Shown piece by piece: positions 22,890 to 34,244 of a stretch of DNA of 64,000 nucleotides. Under the pieces are notes generated by a model that did no database searches, was not told where the DNA came from, and saw only the letters and a program-made list of their open reading frames with translations. Position numbers and translations under genes: made by a program. Within the stretch, counting starts at the first letter, position 1; every line of letters starts with the position of its first letter. Source of the DNA: Dipteris shenzhenensis (Eukaryota; Polypodiophyta; Polypodiopsida; Gleicheniales); assembly GCA_047967505.1 (NCBI GenBank), contig CM106539.1. One strand, given 5' to 3'.

Positions 22890-23570
22890 CATATTTTCTT
22901 GAAAACCTCTCCACTTGTCAGCTCTCTATTTAAAACTATCTAGAAACTATTCCCATCTATGCTGCATAGATACATTATTAAAACCATTGGGTTCCCCAGA
23001 AGTCTGAAGTTAGTACCCTTTCCTAGTTTGGAGTACCCTAGATTTTTTAGCACTTCTTGTCATCAGCTATAAGGGTACAATATCCTATTTTGGGATGGTT
23101 GATGTCATCATCTATAAGGGTAAAATACCCTATTTTGGAACAGTTGATGACTAAGCCTGTAGCAATGCAAAAGGAGCTTAGGCATTCTAACACTCGTTTA
23201 CACCTTGAGCTATATTCATGGGAGTTATATTTATGTGATTAGCAAATTGATGGTTGACAACTTGTTTTTCTAAGGGAAGTTGAATGCCCTTGATTCCACT
23301 TATTGGTGTGAGAGCCAACCTAGAGCATCAGCATCAATTATAGCAAAAAGGAGGGGAGCCATTGATATCCTTATTTGATGGATCTTTTGAGGACAAAAGG
23401 TTGTATCATTTCTCTATTGACACACCTTGGTGCGGCATTTATGAGCAATAACTTGACATAAGAAACAAAGATAGACCCAAGATTAGAAAATCCCTCTCAT
23501 ACACATTGTCGAAGTCAACTTTAAGGAAGCATTTGTCCTATTGAGTGTCCTTTGCATACTCACATCCTTC
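22890..23570 (-). pseudogene. LINE reverse transcriptase remnant, copy B
   Basis: The minus strand reads CFLKVDFDNVYERDFL, matching the LINE RT motif FLKxDFxKAYDRxxWxFL. Further on come APLLFAIIDADALGWLSH (compare PLSPLLFxLxADAL) and FCIATGLVINCSKIG (compare FCxxSGLKINxxKS). The order and orientation are those of an L1-like ORF2. Frameshifts and stops are frequent. Its neighbour on the plus strand is gypsy copy B. Confidence 0.6.
23080..23145. repeat. Small tandem duplication inside the LINE
   Basis: TCATCAGCTATAAGGGTA...CCTATTTTGG and TCATCATCTATAAGGGTA...CCTATTTTGG follow each other (23062-23100 and 23103-23146). Copy A of the block has only one. Confidence 0.7.
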
Positions 23571-24044
23571 CCAAATATTTATAATAGCTTCAAGAAGGTG
23601 TCTTCCCTTAATGAATCCCTTGCATCCCTTCTCTCAAGGAGAGAGACTTCTTCATTGGTCCTTTTCTTTCTGATTAGCCCCTGAAGGTTTCTTTAGCAGG
23701 CCTATCTATCTTCCCTACCCACCAATATCTAAACTACACCTTGCTCTCCATCATCATGATTTGCTCTTGAATTCTCACGTCTCTCTTGACCTTGTCCGTT
23801 GCTATCAAATCCCCCTATCCAACCTAAAGGTTTCTTTAGTAGACCTATCTATCTTCCCTACCCACCAAGCTTTGAAATACACCTTGCTATCCATCATCCT
23901 CGTTTGTTCTTGAATGCTCACTTCTCTCTTGGACTTGTCTGGTGCTATCAAATCCCCCTATCTAGCTACTAATTCCAATCCTTCAATTCCTAGCATGATG
24001 TTATGCTTTGACTCATATTTTGGCTAAGAGTATTGGAAATGTTC

Positions 24045-24345
24045 AACTTCAAGATGCACACAAGATTGCTTTTAAGATACACCAAGAGGTCTCTTTGAAT
24101 TTTTCATAAAGCCATTTAGCCTCTTAGATGCTGCTCGGACCTTTTAGAGAATGATTAGCAACATTTTCAAAGATTAGGATGTGTTGGTTGTCTACATAGA
24201 TGACATTTTCACACCTAAGATATGTCCTTCATACTGTGCTAGATAGATTAAACAAGTACAATCTCAAATTGCAAATGAAGAAGTGTAAGTGGGATAAACT
24301 CAAGTTTTGAGGATTTATCACCTCAAGTCAATCAGGTTCCAAGAT
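24045..24345 (+). pseudogene. Ty3/gypsy reverse transcriptase remnant, copy B
   Basis: Reads KPFSLLDAARTF, RMISNIFKD and DVLVVYIDDIF, then a frameshifted stretch with LDRLNKYNLKLQMKKCKW. This is gypsy RT around its YxDD active site (here YIDD). Several stops are present. It lies ~2.6 kb downstream of copy A in the same orientation with the same LINE neighbour, so the two are parts of one duplicated block. Confidence 0.6.
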
Positions 24346-24349
24346 AGAT

Positions 24350-25200
24350 TAGCTTGGACTCATAAACAGAATCTTGAGTGAATGTGCATTTCTCCACTTT
24401 TTTTTCAACAATACATGATAGGCCTCTTATATAGAGAGTGCCCTTTGAATAGTCAACACTTATGGGATCCTCTAATCCACATCTCTCCTTGTGGATATCC
24501 TCAATCCACATCTTCACATCATGTAGTCCACATCCTAGGGTGGCTACTTTGATTCTTTCCTTAGCACATACCTTAGCCTCTAATTATGTGCTCATGGCAC
24601 CACAACTCTCAACACCGCCTCCTACTCCTATAGTTCCACTAAGCTCTCACTCTTCTTCGACCCATTCTTTCGAGGCCTCCCCCACTTCTTCTTGATCCTG
24701 CAGGTACACAAACAACGTACTATCTTGTAAACAACAAAGGAAAATAAAACCAATTCATTGCTACATACTGTGGACACTCCTCCGTTCTACATATGAGCGC
24801 TGCACCAATATCTCCCGACTATTCCTCGTCCCCATCTTCCTCGTCATCACCCATCGCACACAACTCTCCATGTGCTCTAGCGATCCTTATGGCCTTCATA
24901 CCGTGCACCCTTGCCTTCACGTAGGGAAACCTAGACACAACCACATTTATCTTCCTTCAAGCCATCGCGTGTAGTCGTCATCGCGAGCGATGATACATAG
25001 TTGCTTAGGGCAACGCTTCACTCCAAATGTACTCCTCCACAATGGAAAGCTCTGGACGTTGCACGCACCTAGAGAGAGAGAGAGAGGCTGTGCATGTGAC
25101 ACGTGGCAGCGCAAACCCCAAAAAATTGCGTGCCCCCCTATTGATGCATCTTAGTTTATGACCCCTTTGATAAACACCTGCGTCCGTTCCGAAAGTCTTC
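24350..25200. other. No recognisable gene
   Basis: Short ORFs only (24462-24695 plus, 24332-24517 minus), no motif. A short GA run lies at 25070-25085. The 3' end leads directly into the kinase-like pseudogene. Confidence 0.5.
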
Positions 25201-25224
25201 CGTGACCTGCGCGCCGATCGCTCC

Positions 25225-25854
25225 ATGGTGAATACCCTGGACAACATGGATCCAAAGCTTAGGGGATTATTGAACATCTGGCAGTTTGGTGACGCGCCCG
25301 ACAACGCTCGTGTGCTATTGAACAAGGCAACGGTAGAGCATCACATTCCCACAGACATAGCCAGAACAATGCGTGAAAACTTGACCGTGATCGATCCCTA
25401 AGGTCTTCGTCTTGGTCGCTGGGCTTCAGATGAAAAGAATGCGTCTTTTGTGGAACTTACGGATATGATTGGAATCTACAAAAAGACGGGTTGCAGCAAT
25501 GAAAATGTTAAGAAGTTATTCAAAGAGATTGCTGTCTATCTCAAGTTGAGGTCCTTGCAAGGAGCTCACATCCCGAGGCTTCTACGTTACGGAGTACTTC
25601 AAGGTTATGGTATTCCCGAGGTTTTTATGATAAGCAGACATTATTGTGAATCTTGTGAACCTTCTCCTGATGATGTGCCTGAATTAGTGGAGATTCTAAA
25701 GAAATTGCATAGCCTTGGCATATTGCTTGGTGGGCCACCGCAGGTTATAAGATTTGAAGGAAGGTTGATGTTGACAGATATGTCCATGGCTGTATTTGAG
25801 AAGCGTAAGAAGTTCCACCGTCAAGAGCTTGCAACTATCTTAGGGAATTAACGA
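25225..25854 (+). pseudogene. Protein-kinase-like pseudogene fragment
   Basis: One reading frame runs from ATG 25225 to the stop at 25849-25851, broken only by TAA at 25399-25401. The second part reads FKEIAVYLKLRSLQGAHIPR then LLRYGV, like the beta4/beta5 area of small kinase-fold proteins (ExxxYxxLxxLQGxxIPxLLxxG). Further on, LKKLHSLGILLGGPPQVI lies where kinases have LHxxGxxHGDxxPxNIL, and RLMLTDMSMAVFEKR where they have LIDFGxA. The catalytic His-Gly-Asp is replaced by LGGPP and the DFG Asp-Phe-Gly by TDMSM, so no phosphotransfer is expected. There is no glycine loop or VAIK lysine. The N-terminal 75 codons are not recognised. Confidence 0.5.
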
Positions 25855-26019
25855 TGCAAGAAGTACTATCTTTCTGTTTCATAGGTCTTTTTACTTTCGA
25901 TGACAATGGCTGCTTCAACTCTATGTATCTGCTCTATTTGAACGGGTGGTTTATTTAGGAAGTGCTTTAAATTGTCAATGCTAAGTTCCCTTTAAAATAG
26001 TTTATGGCAGTATCTTGTG

Positions 26020-26021
<2 letters not shown>

Positions 26022-26055
<34 letters not shown>
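26022..26055. repeat. (GA)n microsatellite
   Basis: About 16 GA units in an otherwise non-repetitive setting, ~170 bp after the kinase-like pseudogene. Confidence 0.95.
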
Positions 26056-26058
<3 letters not shown>

Positions 26059-26451
26059 ATTAATGTCTTGAAAAAGGCCAAAGTGACCTAAACATAAGTA
26101 CATCACGTCCATGCAATATATGTGGTCGAGGAGCACAGAAAGGTAGAAAATAAAATGAAAGCTAGACTAACAAGTACATGAGAGCTAACTGATTAAACTA
26201 AGCTTGAAGTACAAAGGTGGAGGCTGCCCATTCAATAGCACTACTATTATCCCAAGATGTTCCTCATAGGACGCTGCAGCATGGAGACCAAGATGTTGGG
26301 GCTGGGATGACAGGGGATGCGACTATCATGATGTGCAATGATGTCTTGAGTCCTCTCGTAGTGTTCTTGCCAGGGACGTGGTCGGGGCTGCCTGGTCTAG
26401 CTTAGCTCCATAGCTCTGTCTCCCCTCGGATGTGTTCTATCACTAGGCTGG

Positions 26452-26452
26452 G

Positions 26453-26499
<47 letters not shown>

Positions 26500-26512
26500 A
26501 GAGAGAGAGGAT
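26452..26512. repeat. (TA)n(GA)n compound microsatellite
   Basis: A TA run of ~12 units is followed directly by a GA run of ~19 units with one interruption. Confidence 0.95.
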
Positions 26513-26614
26513 ATGATATGATTGTGTTAAAGTCCGCTTGAGATCCTTCAGGATCTATGGGATTGATAACTACTATTAACTAATAGGTTTTCTTTTACAT
26601 CCAAAATTTGAAAA

Positions 26615-27660
26615 GAAATCTTTACAAAACTTGCTCTGATGTGAGTGTTTGCTTAGCCAACTTGTGTGCTAGCCTGAGGAGTTTGCTGTGGTGTTCCAAG
26701 ACTTCCTTTAGGTAGCCCCTAGCGTTTTGGCTGGTTGTTAAAAATTTTAGGTTGTTAGTGCTGTTGCTATCTTTTTCTCGGATGTGTGCATAGGCTTGAC
26801 ACTGTAGGAGCACGTGCTGCTCATTTTCTTTCTACCTTGTGGGGCAGATTTTGCAGATTCTTGCGTTCCTTGGGATCCTGGGCCTTGCCCACCTGCCCCT
26901 TTCCACCTCTAGGTCATGGGAGCTTGTCCTTATTCAGATTAAATGCCTTTTGAACATTGATATATCCTGCATGAGTTACTTTTGCATTTCACATCTGCCC
27001 ATCGGATTAATTTCCTGTTTGTAGAACTGCATTTTCGCCACCGGGTCTTGCCATAATTTCTGTAGGATTTTCTCCTATATCTTCTCGGATATCAGCAGCC
27101 TATATGCCCCATCCATTTCCCTCCCTTTCTGCGCCGTCCAATGGTCTCGTAGCCTCCATTGCTTTGTGTGGTATCTTTCTTGCGTCCATCTTCTCAAGCT
27201 TGTTGAGGTAGACCATGTATTGGCATAATGCTTCCCCTTTGATAGGTATCATACCAGTCTCAGCCAGTAGGATGGGATAGTCTTGCCATAATTTCTGTAG
27301 GATTTTCTGGGTTACCAAATTTCTGATTCCTCCTATATCTTCTCGGATATCAGCAGCCTCTATGCCCCATAACTCCATCCATTTCCCTCCCTTTCTGTGC
27401 TGTCCAATGGTCTTGTAACCTCCATTGCTTTGTGTGGTATCTTTCTTGCATCCATCATCTCAAGCTTGTTGAGGTAGACCATGTATTGGCATAATGCTTC
27501 CCCTTTGATAGGTATCATACCAGTCTTAGCCAGTAGGATGGGATAGGATGTCTGTACTTAGCCCCTAGTTTTCCTATGAGAAAGCTTTCATGTAATGTTT
27601 CTATTCTTCTACAATATGCTTTGGAGAGCCCGGGTGCCCAAGCTGGGCATCCATTGAGGA
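26615..27660 (-). pseudogene. LINE ORF2 C-terminal region
   Basis: On the minus strand the text ends ICKICPTR, a stop, then ENEQHVLLQCQAYAHIREK and QNARGYLKEVLEHHSKLLRL. A C-x2-C, H, C pattern at this place is typical of the zinc-binding tail of LINE ORF2. Upstream (27380-27100) come LVTQKILQKLWQDYPILLAE and LNKLEKMDARKIP. Still further upstream, near 27650, the wording fits the end of the RT-connection region. Stops and a frame change are present. It probably belongs to the same element as the RT at 28910-29490, with ~1.2 kb of other DNA between. Confidence 0.6.
27047..27542. repeat. Tandem duplication inside the LINE, ~235-260 bp
   Basis: CTTGCCATAATTTCTGTAGG starts both copies (27048 and 27282), and both end with CAGTAGGATGGGATAG. 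The left copy lacks about 30 bp (GGTTACCAAATTTCTGATTC and nearby). The copies differ by a handful of changes. Confidence 0.9.
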
Positions 27661-27999
27661 TCATTGTTTAGCCCAGTTTATAGGTGTGCCTTCCTGCACT
27701 TATTTTGGAAGTTGTTTAGAGCCACGCATGCATTATACGTGTAATTATTTTCAAAATTCCAACCCAAGGTATTTGTATGTAGTAACTGTCTCCAAAGGCT
27801 CCCCTTCGAATGTAAAGTCCATTTGTTTATTTGGAGTTCTGATTACCATTACTTTGTTCTTAGGTATGTTGACCTGAGTGTCTGCAGAATTTGCCTAATG
27901 GATCCAAGTGTGTTGTAACATGAAACGATTAATGATCTTGTAATTGCAGCAATACCTTCTTTAGACCTTTAGCGAGGCGTCTTTACTTATGCACCACAG

Positions 28000-28800
28000 A
28001 GAGAGAGATAGGAGATAAGGGTAGAGAGATAATGAGTTGACAACCAATTGGGTCCTTGTACCCGCGACATGTCATCATATGGCATAAAACTATGTTAGAA
28101 AATGAAACAAACTAACATTTTACAGCTTTAAACGTTCTAAATAAGCTCTAAAATACCCATTTGAAACTTTCAAAGACCCCCCCCCCCAAAAAAAAAAGGG
28201 CCGTAACGCATGCTCGCTTCCTGGAACGGCATTCCAGACGTAACGCCATTCTCTGGTAACTATGATGCAGGGTTACTGTGTGAGTGAGAGAGATGAAAGG
28301 GACTGCAAGAATTGAGGGAGATGGCTGAGAAGCTGAGAGAATATTCTGGGAAAATTGAGAGATTAGGTGCTATACTGAAAGCTGTAAAAGATTGCTGAAA
28401 CAGAAACCCCGAACCTCCATCATTTGCTGTCCAGAGCCCTGTTTAGTGTTTCGTTGACAGGCTAATTCCAATCGCAAAGTGTATGGCTGGTGTACGCCTC
28501 CTCCTGGATGATCTTGGGGCTGCACAAGGGCTGGATCTGAGGGCTGAAGGCAGGGCAGAACTGAATGAAGTGAAAGGGGGCAAACGGGCCTTATATAGGC
28601 CTCCAAACCAGCCAACCATTCAGTTTTATGGCCGACTAGCGGGTTGGTTTTAGCTGACCTGGTTAGCTGGGTGGTAGGGCCTAAGAACCAGCCCTCTGGT
28701 CTGATCTCAGCAGGTTCTGAGGCTGCCTATAAAAGGCACCTTATTACAGCCCCTCCTCAAACCATAGGCCAGCCTTTGGGGGCCCCTCTGGGGCTCCTAA
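28000..28800. other. Unassigned GC-richer segment
   Basis: No gene is recognised. It includes a C run followed by an A run (about 28178-28198) and short GAGA tracts at 28005 and 28282. A minus-strand 81-codon ORF (28370-28615) has no motif. Confidence 0.4.
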
Positions 28801-28909
28801 CCTAGGCTTTGACTTAGACCTAACTAACCCAAAGAAGGAAATACTAACCTACCGAGTTCTCCAGTGGGCACAAGTGAACAAGAACTGAACTATAGGCTGA
28901 GAGATTGAC

Positions 28910-29490
28910 CTACAGCTTGTACCCGACTATTCTTGGACTAGGGCTCACAATGGGGTCATGGCATATGACGAAAACACCTATAAAGGGATCTACTCTTGTA
29001 CATGAGCACTTGAATTGTGAAGCCATTGTGTCATATTGCACCCAAGTGCAGGGTTGCATGTGACGTGTGCTTGCATATCCCTCTTTTCTTTTGCAAAGAA
29101 GACTATCATCTGTGCGGATGAGCAATAATTGGGCATACCCCGCAACCCGTACTCCCACCCTATTGCGTGTACTCTCATCAAATCAGTTCAGAGTTGGTGA
29201 GAGGGGGCAGCCTTGCTTGGCCCCTGTGTCATTGCTTACGATGACTTTTTCCTGGAGCATGACCCTTGTACTAGGGCTACGCTAACTCAGACATCACCCT
29301 CTCGTATAGTCGGAATGTGGCCTCTTTGAGTTCTTGGGGGACTTGGATCTTTTCTAGTCTCTCCCATAGCTTTTAATGGAACTGTATTGAAAGCTTTCTT
29401 GAAGTCTACAAAGCAACAATAGACATCCCTATTCTTGTTCTTGGCTCCTTTTGTTCCGTCTCTTATAGCGACTAAATGATCCACTACTCA
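28910..29490 (-). pseudogene. LINE (non-LTR) reverse transcriptase fragment
   Basis: The minus strand reads MDHLVAIRDGTKGAKNKN, then VYCCFVDFKKAFNTVP, the classic non-LTR RT motif (CFVDFKKAFDxVP). It continues with GHIPTIREGDV and, in another frame, SNDTGAKQGCPLSPTLN, a stop and FDE, matching GxKQGCPLSPxLFxxYIDE. VAGYAQLLLIRTDDSLL then stands where AGYAxxLLLYADDxxL is expected, so the YADD active site has become IRTDD. At least two frameshifts and a TGA break it. It is an inactive remnant. Confidence 0.75.
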
Positions 29491-29584
29491 GTGCTTGGGC
29501 AGAACCCTACCTAGCATGGTGCCCTAATTCCTTGTGCCTCCTGTCATGATCTATGATGTATTCCTTTCTCTATACCTTAGACTT

Positions 29585-29944
29585 ATGGATGGTTTGATGA
29601 ATGGACACTTGTGGAAGGGTATGCCCTTTCGACGGGGCACTTCCTATGAGGCACAACCCTTCACAAGAGACACATTCTATTGAAGAGACACAACCATTGT
29701 AATGTATCCTCTCATTAAGGGTCACACCCTTCACAAGGGGTACACACCTCTTCATGCACATACACTTTGGAGTACACACCTTTTCATGTGTGACTCTTCA
29801 CTCTCTATATAAGAGAGGCCCAACTGTATGGATGGCAGACTAAAGATACTCAAGCAATACAAATATTCCTTGTTCTCTGCTATTTTAGTCTTTTTTATGT
29901 TCCTTAGCACATTTCTAAATATAGTAAATCTAGGATTTCTTACA
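29585..29944 (+). repeat. Probable LTR of another copia-type element
   Basis: The segment ends TTTCTTACA directly before a GTGGTATCAGA primer-site-like sequence. TATATAAG at 29806-29813 lies ~130 bp before that end, as expected for an LTR promoter with R-U5. The left end is not fixed; no second LTR is seen, so it is either a solo/partial LTR or the partner is lost. Confidence 0.5.
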
Positions 29945-29945
29945 G

Positions 29946-29957
29946 TGGTATCAGATC
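29946..29957 (+). promoter_or_regulatory. tRNA-Met-type primer binding site (diverged)
   Basis: TGGTATCAGATC, ten of twelve bases as in the plant copia consensus TGGTATCAGAGC. It sits one base after the LTR-like segment. Confidence 0.6.
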
Positions 29958-30139
29958 AACTTTCGCTCCTACCTATAGGAAATGCCCCCCACCTTCTAGC
30001 GCCTATCTGATACATCTAATTCTACTAGAAGGTTATCCACGCACGTTGTGCATGGAAGAGATGGAGAGAATGAGCATAAAGGTTTTTAGCGCCAACCCCA
30101 CCTAAGTCATCAGTGGCCTCTCCATCTTCCTCACATCAC

Positions 30140-31550
30140 AAATTGATGTGAATGGACACGACAAAAATCGTGTCTTATGATGTGCTTGGGTTGTCTCACC
30201 AAGGGACACCTTTTTCGCCATTGACACACCTTTTGATGAAGAGTTTTTTACTCCTCACCCAAGGGACACACCCCATCGTGAAAAAGACACACCTTTTCTT
30301 GTGGGGACACCCCTCTTTAAAACAGAGTTACACCCTTTCACGAAAAGGTACACCTATTCCAAGGGTCATACCCCTTAGAATAGGCACCCCCTCTGGCACC
30401 AAGCATCAACCTATAAAAGGTACCTAGCGGGCCTAAAAAGGGCAACCAGCCCTAACCCTAGACTACCCAAGGGTTCATTGAACCCACGTTTTAATTTTTG
30501 GCAACCACCAACCAGCAAGAGAAAAAAAAGGGGCGAAAACAAATCGCGATTTCACGTCTTTTCTTCCGCTCCAAAAACAGTCGTACGGATTTCGCCATTC
30601 CTCTTGCAAGCAAGTCGTGGATTTCGACTGGATCTTCTGGAGCAGTTTGCAACACCCGTTCTCTCCTGCTCATCCCGCCGTACCTGCCTAAAATCAGCAA
30701 CCTTGGCTGCCTATCTCCCACGACCAGACCAGCTTGGCTCTCGCTCATTTTCTCACGCTACCTTTGCCCATGAATAGCCGCCACTGTTGCTACTTTTTTG
30801 ATCAGTCACAGACAGGCCAGCCCTGATCTCTAATAGTACGCAGCGCACAGCGTAGATTTCAATGCAAGAGATAGTGCCAGGTTCCACACAACCCGCCCTC
30901 TTCTGCAAAACCCCTCTACCGTGCCTAAAACAGCCTTGAAAGTCTCGTCCGGTGCCTCTTTCTGGTTCACCATTCAACGTGGATTTGCACAATCAATGGA
31001 CCTCTAGACACGAGATTCTCAGGCCTTGCTATGCAACTAATTGGCAGTGCTACACCTATGCCAGGTGGATTCCTTCCATACTATTTTTCAAAGGATTATC
31101 CTTCAAATTGATATTTGTTGCTCAAGATCAAATTATAGCAAATGAAAGCCCTTTCTTCAAAACATGGAAACCCCTGGTAATGCCCCAGTGCCTTCAAGGT
31201 CACCACAAGCATCACCTATCAATCAATATCGTGTTCCGATTGCACAACCAGCCCACTTTGGAGCCTTTGCGTCGTGGGTCTTTTGTGTCACATGCCCTTC
31301 CATATCCTATATCTTCTGCGTGAGGCACCTAAATTACACTACTTCCTCAGCACAGTCCAGGTTGTGTTTCACGAGACACATAGATACCCGATATTCCACA
31401 CGAGTTTGTTGTCCATCTTTGGAGAGACTTTTACCCCTCAGCCTCAACATCTCTAGGGTACTCTCCACCTCCTTCAGCTCCCAGATATCCTCCTGAGCAG
31501 GTTTTACCTTCCCCAAGCCAGTATTTACACTCTGAAGGCACTCCTCCTAG
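30140..31550. other. Retroelement-like leader DNA, unassigned
   Basis: GGGACACACC-type words recur at 30190-30370, similar in style to the LTR-like segment on its left. A TATAAAAG box at 30412-30418 is followed by CCCTAACCCTAG. The 30480-31050 part is GC-richer and open in several frames with no domain. It could be the leader of a gypsy element, but I cannot show that. Confidence 0.35.
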
Positions 31551-31618
31551 ATATCCTCTGATGGAATGTAATGCTTTGTCCTTCTTCGATTTGGCAGAAT
31601 CATCATCTTGAGGGAAGG

Positions 31619-32007
31619 TGTTGAGAGTTCACGCTCAACATCATGTGATCACGTGTGCATAGCACCATCATGTGATCATATGTGCATAGCACTAACCTTA
31701 TAGAGTGCTATAAAGGAAAGGGTTAGATCCCCTAACCCTAACCCTAAATGTTGAGAGTTCACACTCAACATCATGTGATCACGTGTGCATAGCACCATCA
31801 TGTGATCATATGTGCATAGCACTAACCTTATAGAGTGCTATAAAGGAAAGGGTTAGATCCCCTAACCCTAACCCTAAATGGGTTTGTATATATTCTATTT
31901 TTTCAACTAAATCTAGTGTGTACAGTTAGTCATTTGTGGTGTGCTCTCTAGCTGTGCCCTCTCTCCTCATCTCCACTCTTCTCCTCTCCCCTCTCCATAT
32001 TTTGTCA
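31619..32007 (+). repeat. Family A LTR with internal 130 bp duplication
   Basis: 389 bp against 258 bp for the LTRs of element A. The first 130 bp (31619-31748) are repeated at 31749-31878, including both telomere-like stretches. Ends are TGTTGAG and TTTTGTCA as in element A. Confidence 0.9.
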
Positions 32008-32019
32008 TGGTATCAGAGC
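32008..32019 (+). promoter_or_regulatory. Primer binding site
   Basis: TGGTATCAGAGC directly after the LTR, complementary to the 3' end of plant initiator tRNA-Met. Confidence 0.9.
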
Positions 32020-33134
32020 TCTCTTGCCTTCTTCTGAGGCATTCCGATTCTTGAGAGCGTGAGAGAGATTGAGAGCTTCTCGAGTGTTCTTGTGAGAGTT
32101 CACTTCCATAGAGAAAAGTTTCCATTCATTGCATTGAGAGAAAATTTCTATCAAACAATTCCGTCCATGTGAGAGAGAGATGCTCCTTCTTGAGAGATTT
32201 CTACTTGTCTTGAGAGATTTATGAGCGCCTTGAGAGAAAAATAGGGAGAGATTTCTGAGAGGAAATCCTCTCTTTGAAAGATTCCTAAGAGAGAAAGTTA
32301 GTGGTTCTTTTAGAAAGAATAGCAAGCTCCGAAGGCACAACTGCTAGTGCTAAAGAAGCACGACCTAGCACACACAGGTAGCATCAACAAGACTCTTGCT
32401 TACAACTCCAACGCCTCAAGCCCGCCGTCTATGCCATCTCCCAAGTCTAAAGCAAATCCAACTCCAATGCCTCTTTCTTCAACGACTTCAGGCTCCATGA
32501 CCAAGCATACATAAGCTCCAAAGCTCTGGCCTGGTGAAGAACGCCCATGATCTTGCATCTTAGCTCTCCTTCAAAAGACCTCTCAACAAAGTCCATCGAG
32601 ACCATTGCTCCAATCGGGTAGCTGCTCCAAGTCTATGCTCCATCGTGCCCAGCTTCTCGAGCAGTCATTCTTGCAGCCCGACATGACGCCCTCCATTTTT
32701 GAATAGCAATGCTAGGAAAATAAAGGAGCCAGGACACATATGGTTCGTGAGGAGCGACGACGATTAACAGATTCAGAATAGCCGCAACAGCAGGAACCTG
32801 TTTGGAGATGATGAGTGGGATGCTTGCACCTTTGGATTGTGAAATGGCTGCATAGCCAGCTAAAACCAAGGTTGCACGAGCGAGGGGCTAGCTTCCCACT
32901 GCAAACGCACCTCCTGACAGCGCTCTCTCCAACAGAGCCTCTACACTGGCTCTCCAAGCACATGGTGGCTCCAACCCGCTTGAGCAAGAGCACAACCCCG
33001 CGCTTCCCCATTTGAAACTGCCATCGGCTCGGCATCATCTCGCCTCTGTCGATAGTAACGGAGAAGACGACAGAATCTCCAAGATTCTGTCGGCATCTCT
33101 GAGATTTTGTCAGCCACATCATCTTTTCGTCCAT

Positions 33135-33560
33135 GCCACATGTCATCCCATCTACCTGTCAGTAGTCCTCGCCTTGTGCCACATCATCTTATCCTCGTGC
33201 CACATGTCATCACACCTTACCTACCACATGTCACCTCTATCATTGTGCCACGTCAATAAACCCTATCCTATTGCCATGTCAGCACATTATCTGACACGTC
33301 AGCTTACCACGTCACCTTATCTACCACATCATCATCGACTACCACATCATCAATGCCACATCATCCTACCAACTCAACTCCCACGTCATCAATGACACAT
33401 CATCTACCACGTCATCATTACCACATCAGTTGCCATATCATCAGGGCCATGTCACCAGTGCCACATCATTAGTACCACATCATCAGTACCACATCATCAT
33501 TGCCACATCATCATTACTAACATCATCATCTGCCACATCATCAGTGCCACGTGGTACACT
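33135..33560 (+). repeat. CCACATCATC minisatellite in the leader
   Basis: Variants of TGCCACATCATCA and CCACGTCA repeat ~25 times in 10-24 bp steps. Element A has the equivalent array at 37255-37560, but unit order and number differ. Confidence 0.9.
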
Positions 33561-34244
33561 AGACCTCTGCAAGCACGCACAGTGCTCCACAGTCACTCCA
33601 TGTGACCACTCCTACCACCTCAGTACAGGGCTCCACAGGCACACCTCTTGCTAGGCATAGTGCCACATCATCACTGCATGTGACCCACAGTGATACATCA
33701 TCATTGAGCACCATTTGCACTCCTTTTGCCCCTCCACCTAGATCAAGTCATATCTCTTGATCCAGGAAGAATTTGAGGGTGCTCTAAGGAAAGTTGCTCG
33801 ATTTTTCGTGCTCTACGTGCTTGTCACATCATGCACATATTTTGGCACAAGTTACACTCACATTTAAGCCTCGTCACCACCGACAAAACCACTTCCTTCA
33901 CACACATTCGCCTCTACATTGATGCATTTGACCCAGCACTTAAAAAGAACAAAAGAAAAGGAATTATTTGATGTTCTTTCATCGATTGGCGGTTGGTATA
34001 GATCCAGATCAGAGTAGACTAGATCGCCATAGAGGGGACGCTTTGAATTTCCCCAAGTTGCCAGTCTAAGTCATGCCCGAAATTCCTGAATAGAACCTAC
34101 TCGGAGTCAGTTCATATGCTCACATACGGTTTCACATCATTACATTACCTGAAACCTTGCATTCATCATTTCAGTGGAGCAAACTTAAGAGAGTACAGAG
34201 GCATTGCAGATTGTTTCAGTGGGCAGATAGCACTTGTTTCCCAA

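Larger units (their letters stand above)
31555..34240 (+). mobile_element. Copia family A fragment: 3' tail, LTR, PBS, leader
   Basis: 31555-31618 matches the last ~65 bp of element A's internal region (TGATGGAATGTAATGCT...CTTGAGGGAAGG). Then come an LTR (31619-32007), a perfect TGGTATCAGAGC and ~2.2 kb of leader homologous to 36002-38230. Internal sequence on both sides of one LTR means a junction between two elements in tandem, or a recombinant. Homology stops near 34240, where a gypsy RNase H remnant begins. No gag or pol of the copia is present. Confidence 0.8.

Noticed and set aside
30152-30427. 91-codon plus-strand ORF
   Set aside because: Spans GGGACACACC-type repeats and a TATA box; likely LTR or promoter DNA.
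33012-33654. Histidine/serine/threonine-rich ORFs
   Set aside because: They run through the CCACATCATC minisatellite of the copia leader and are open in several frames because the repeat lacks stops.
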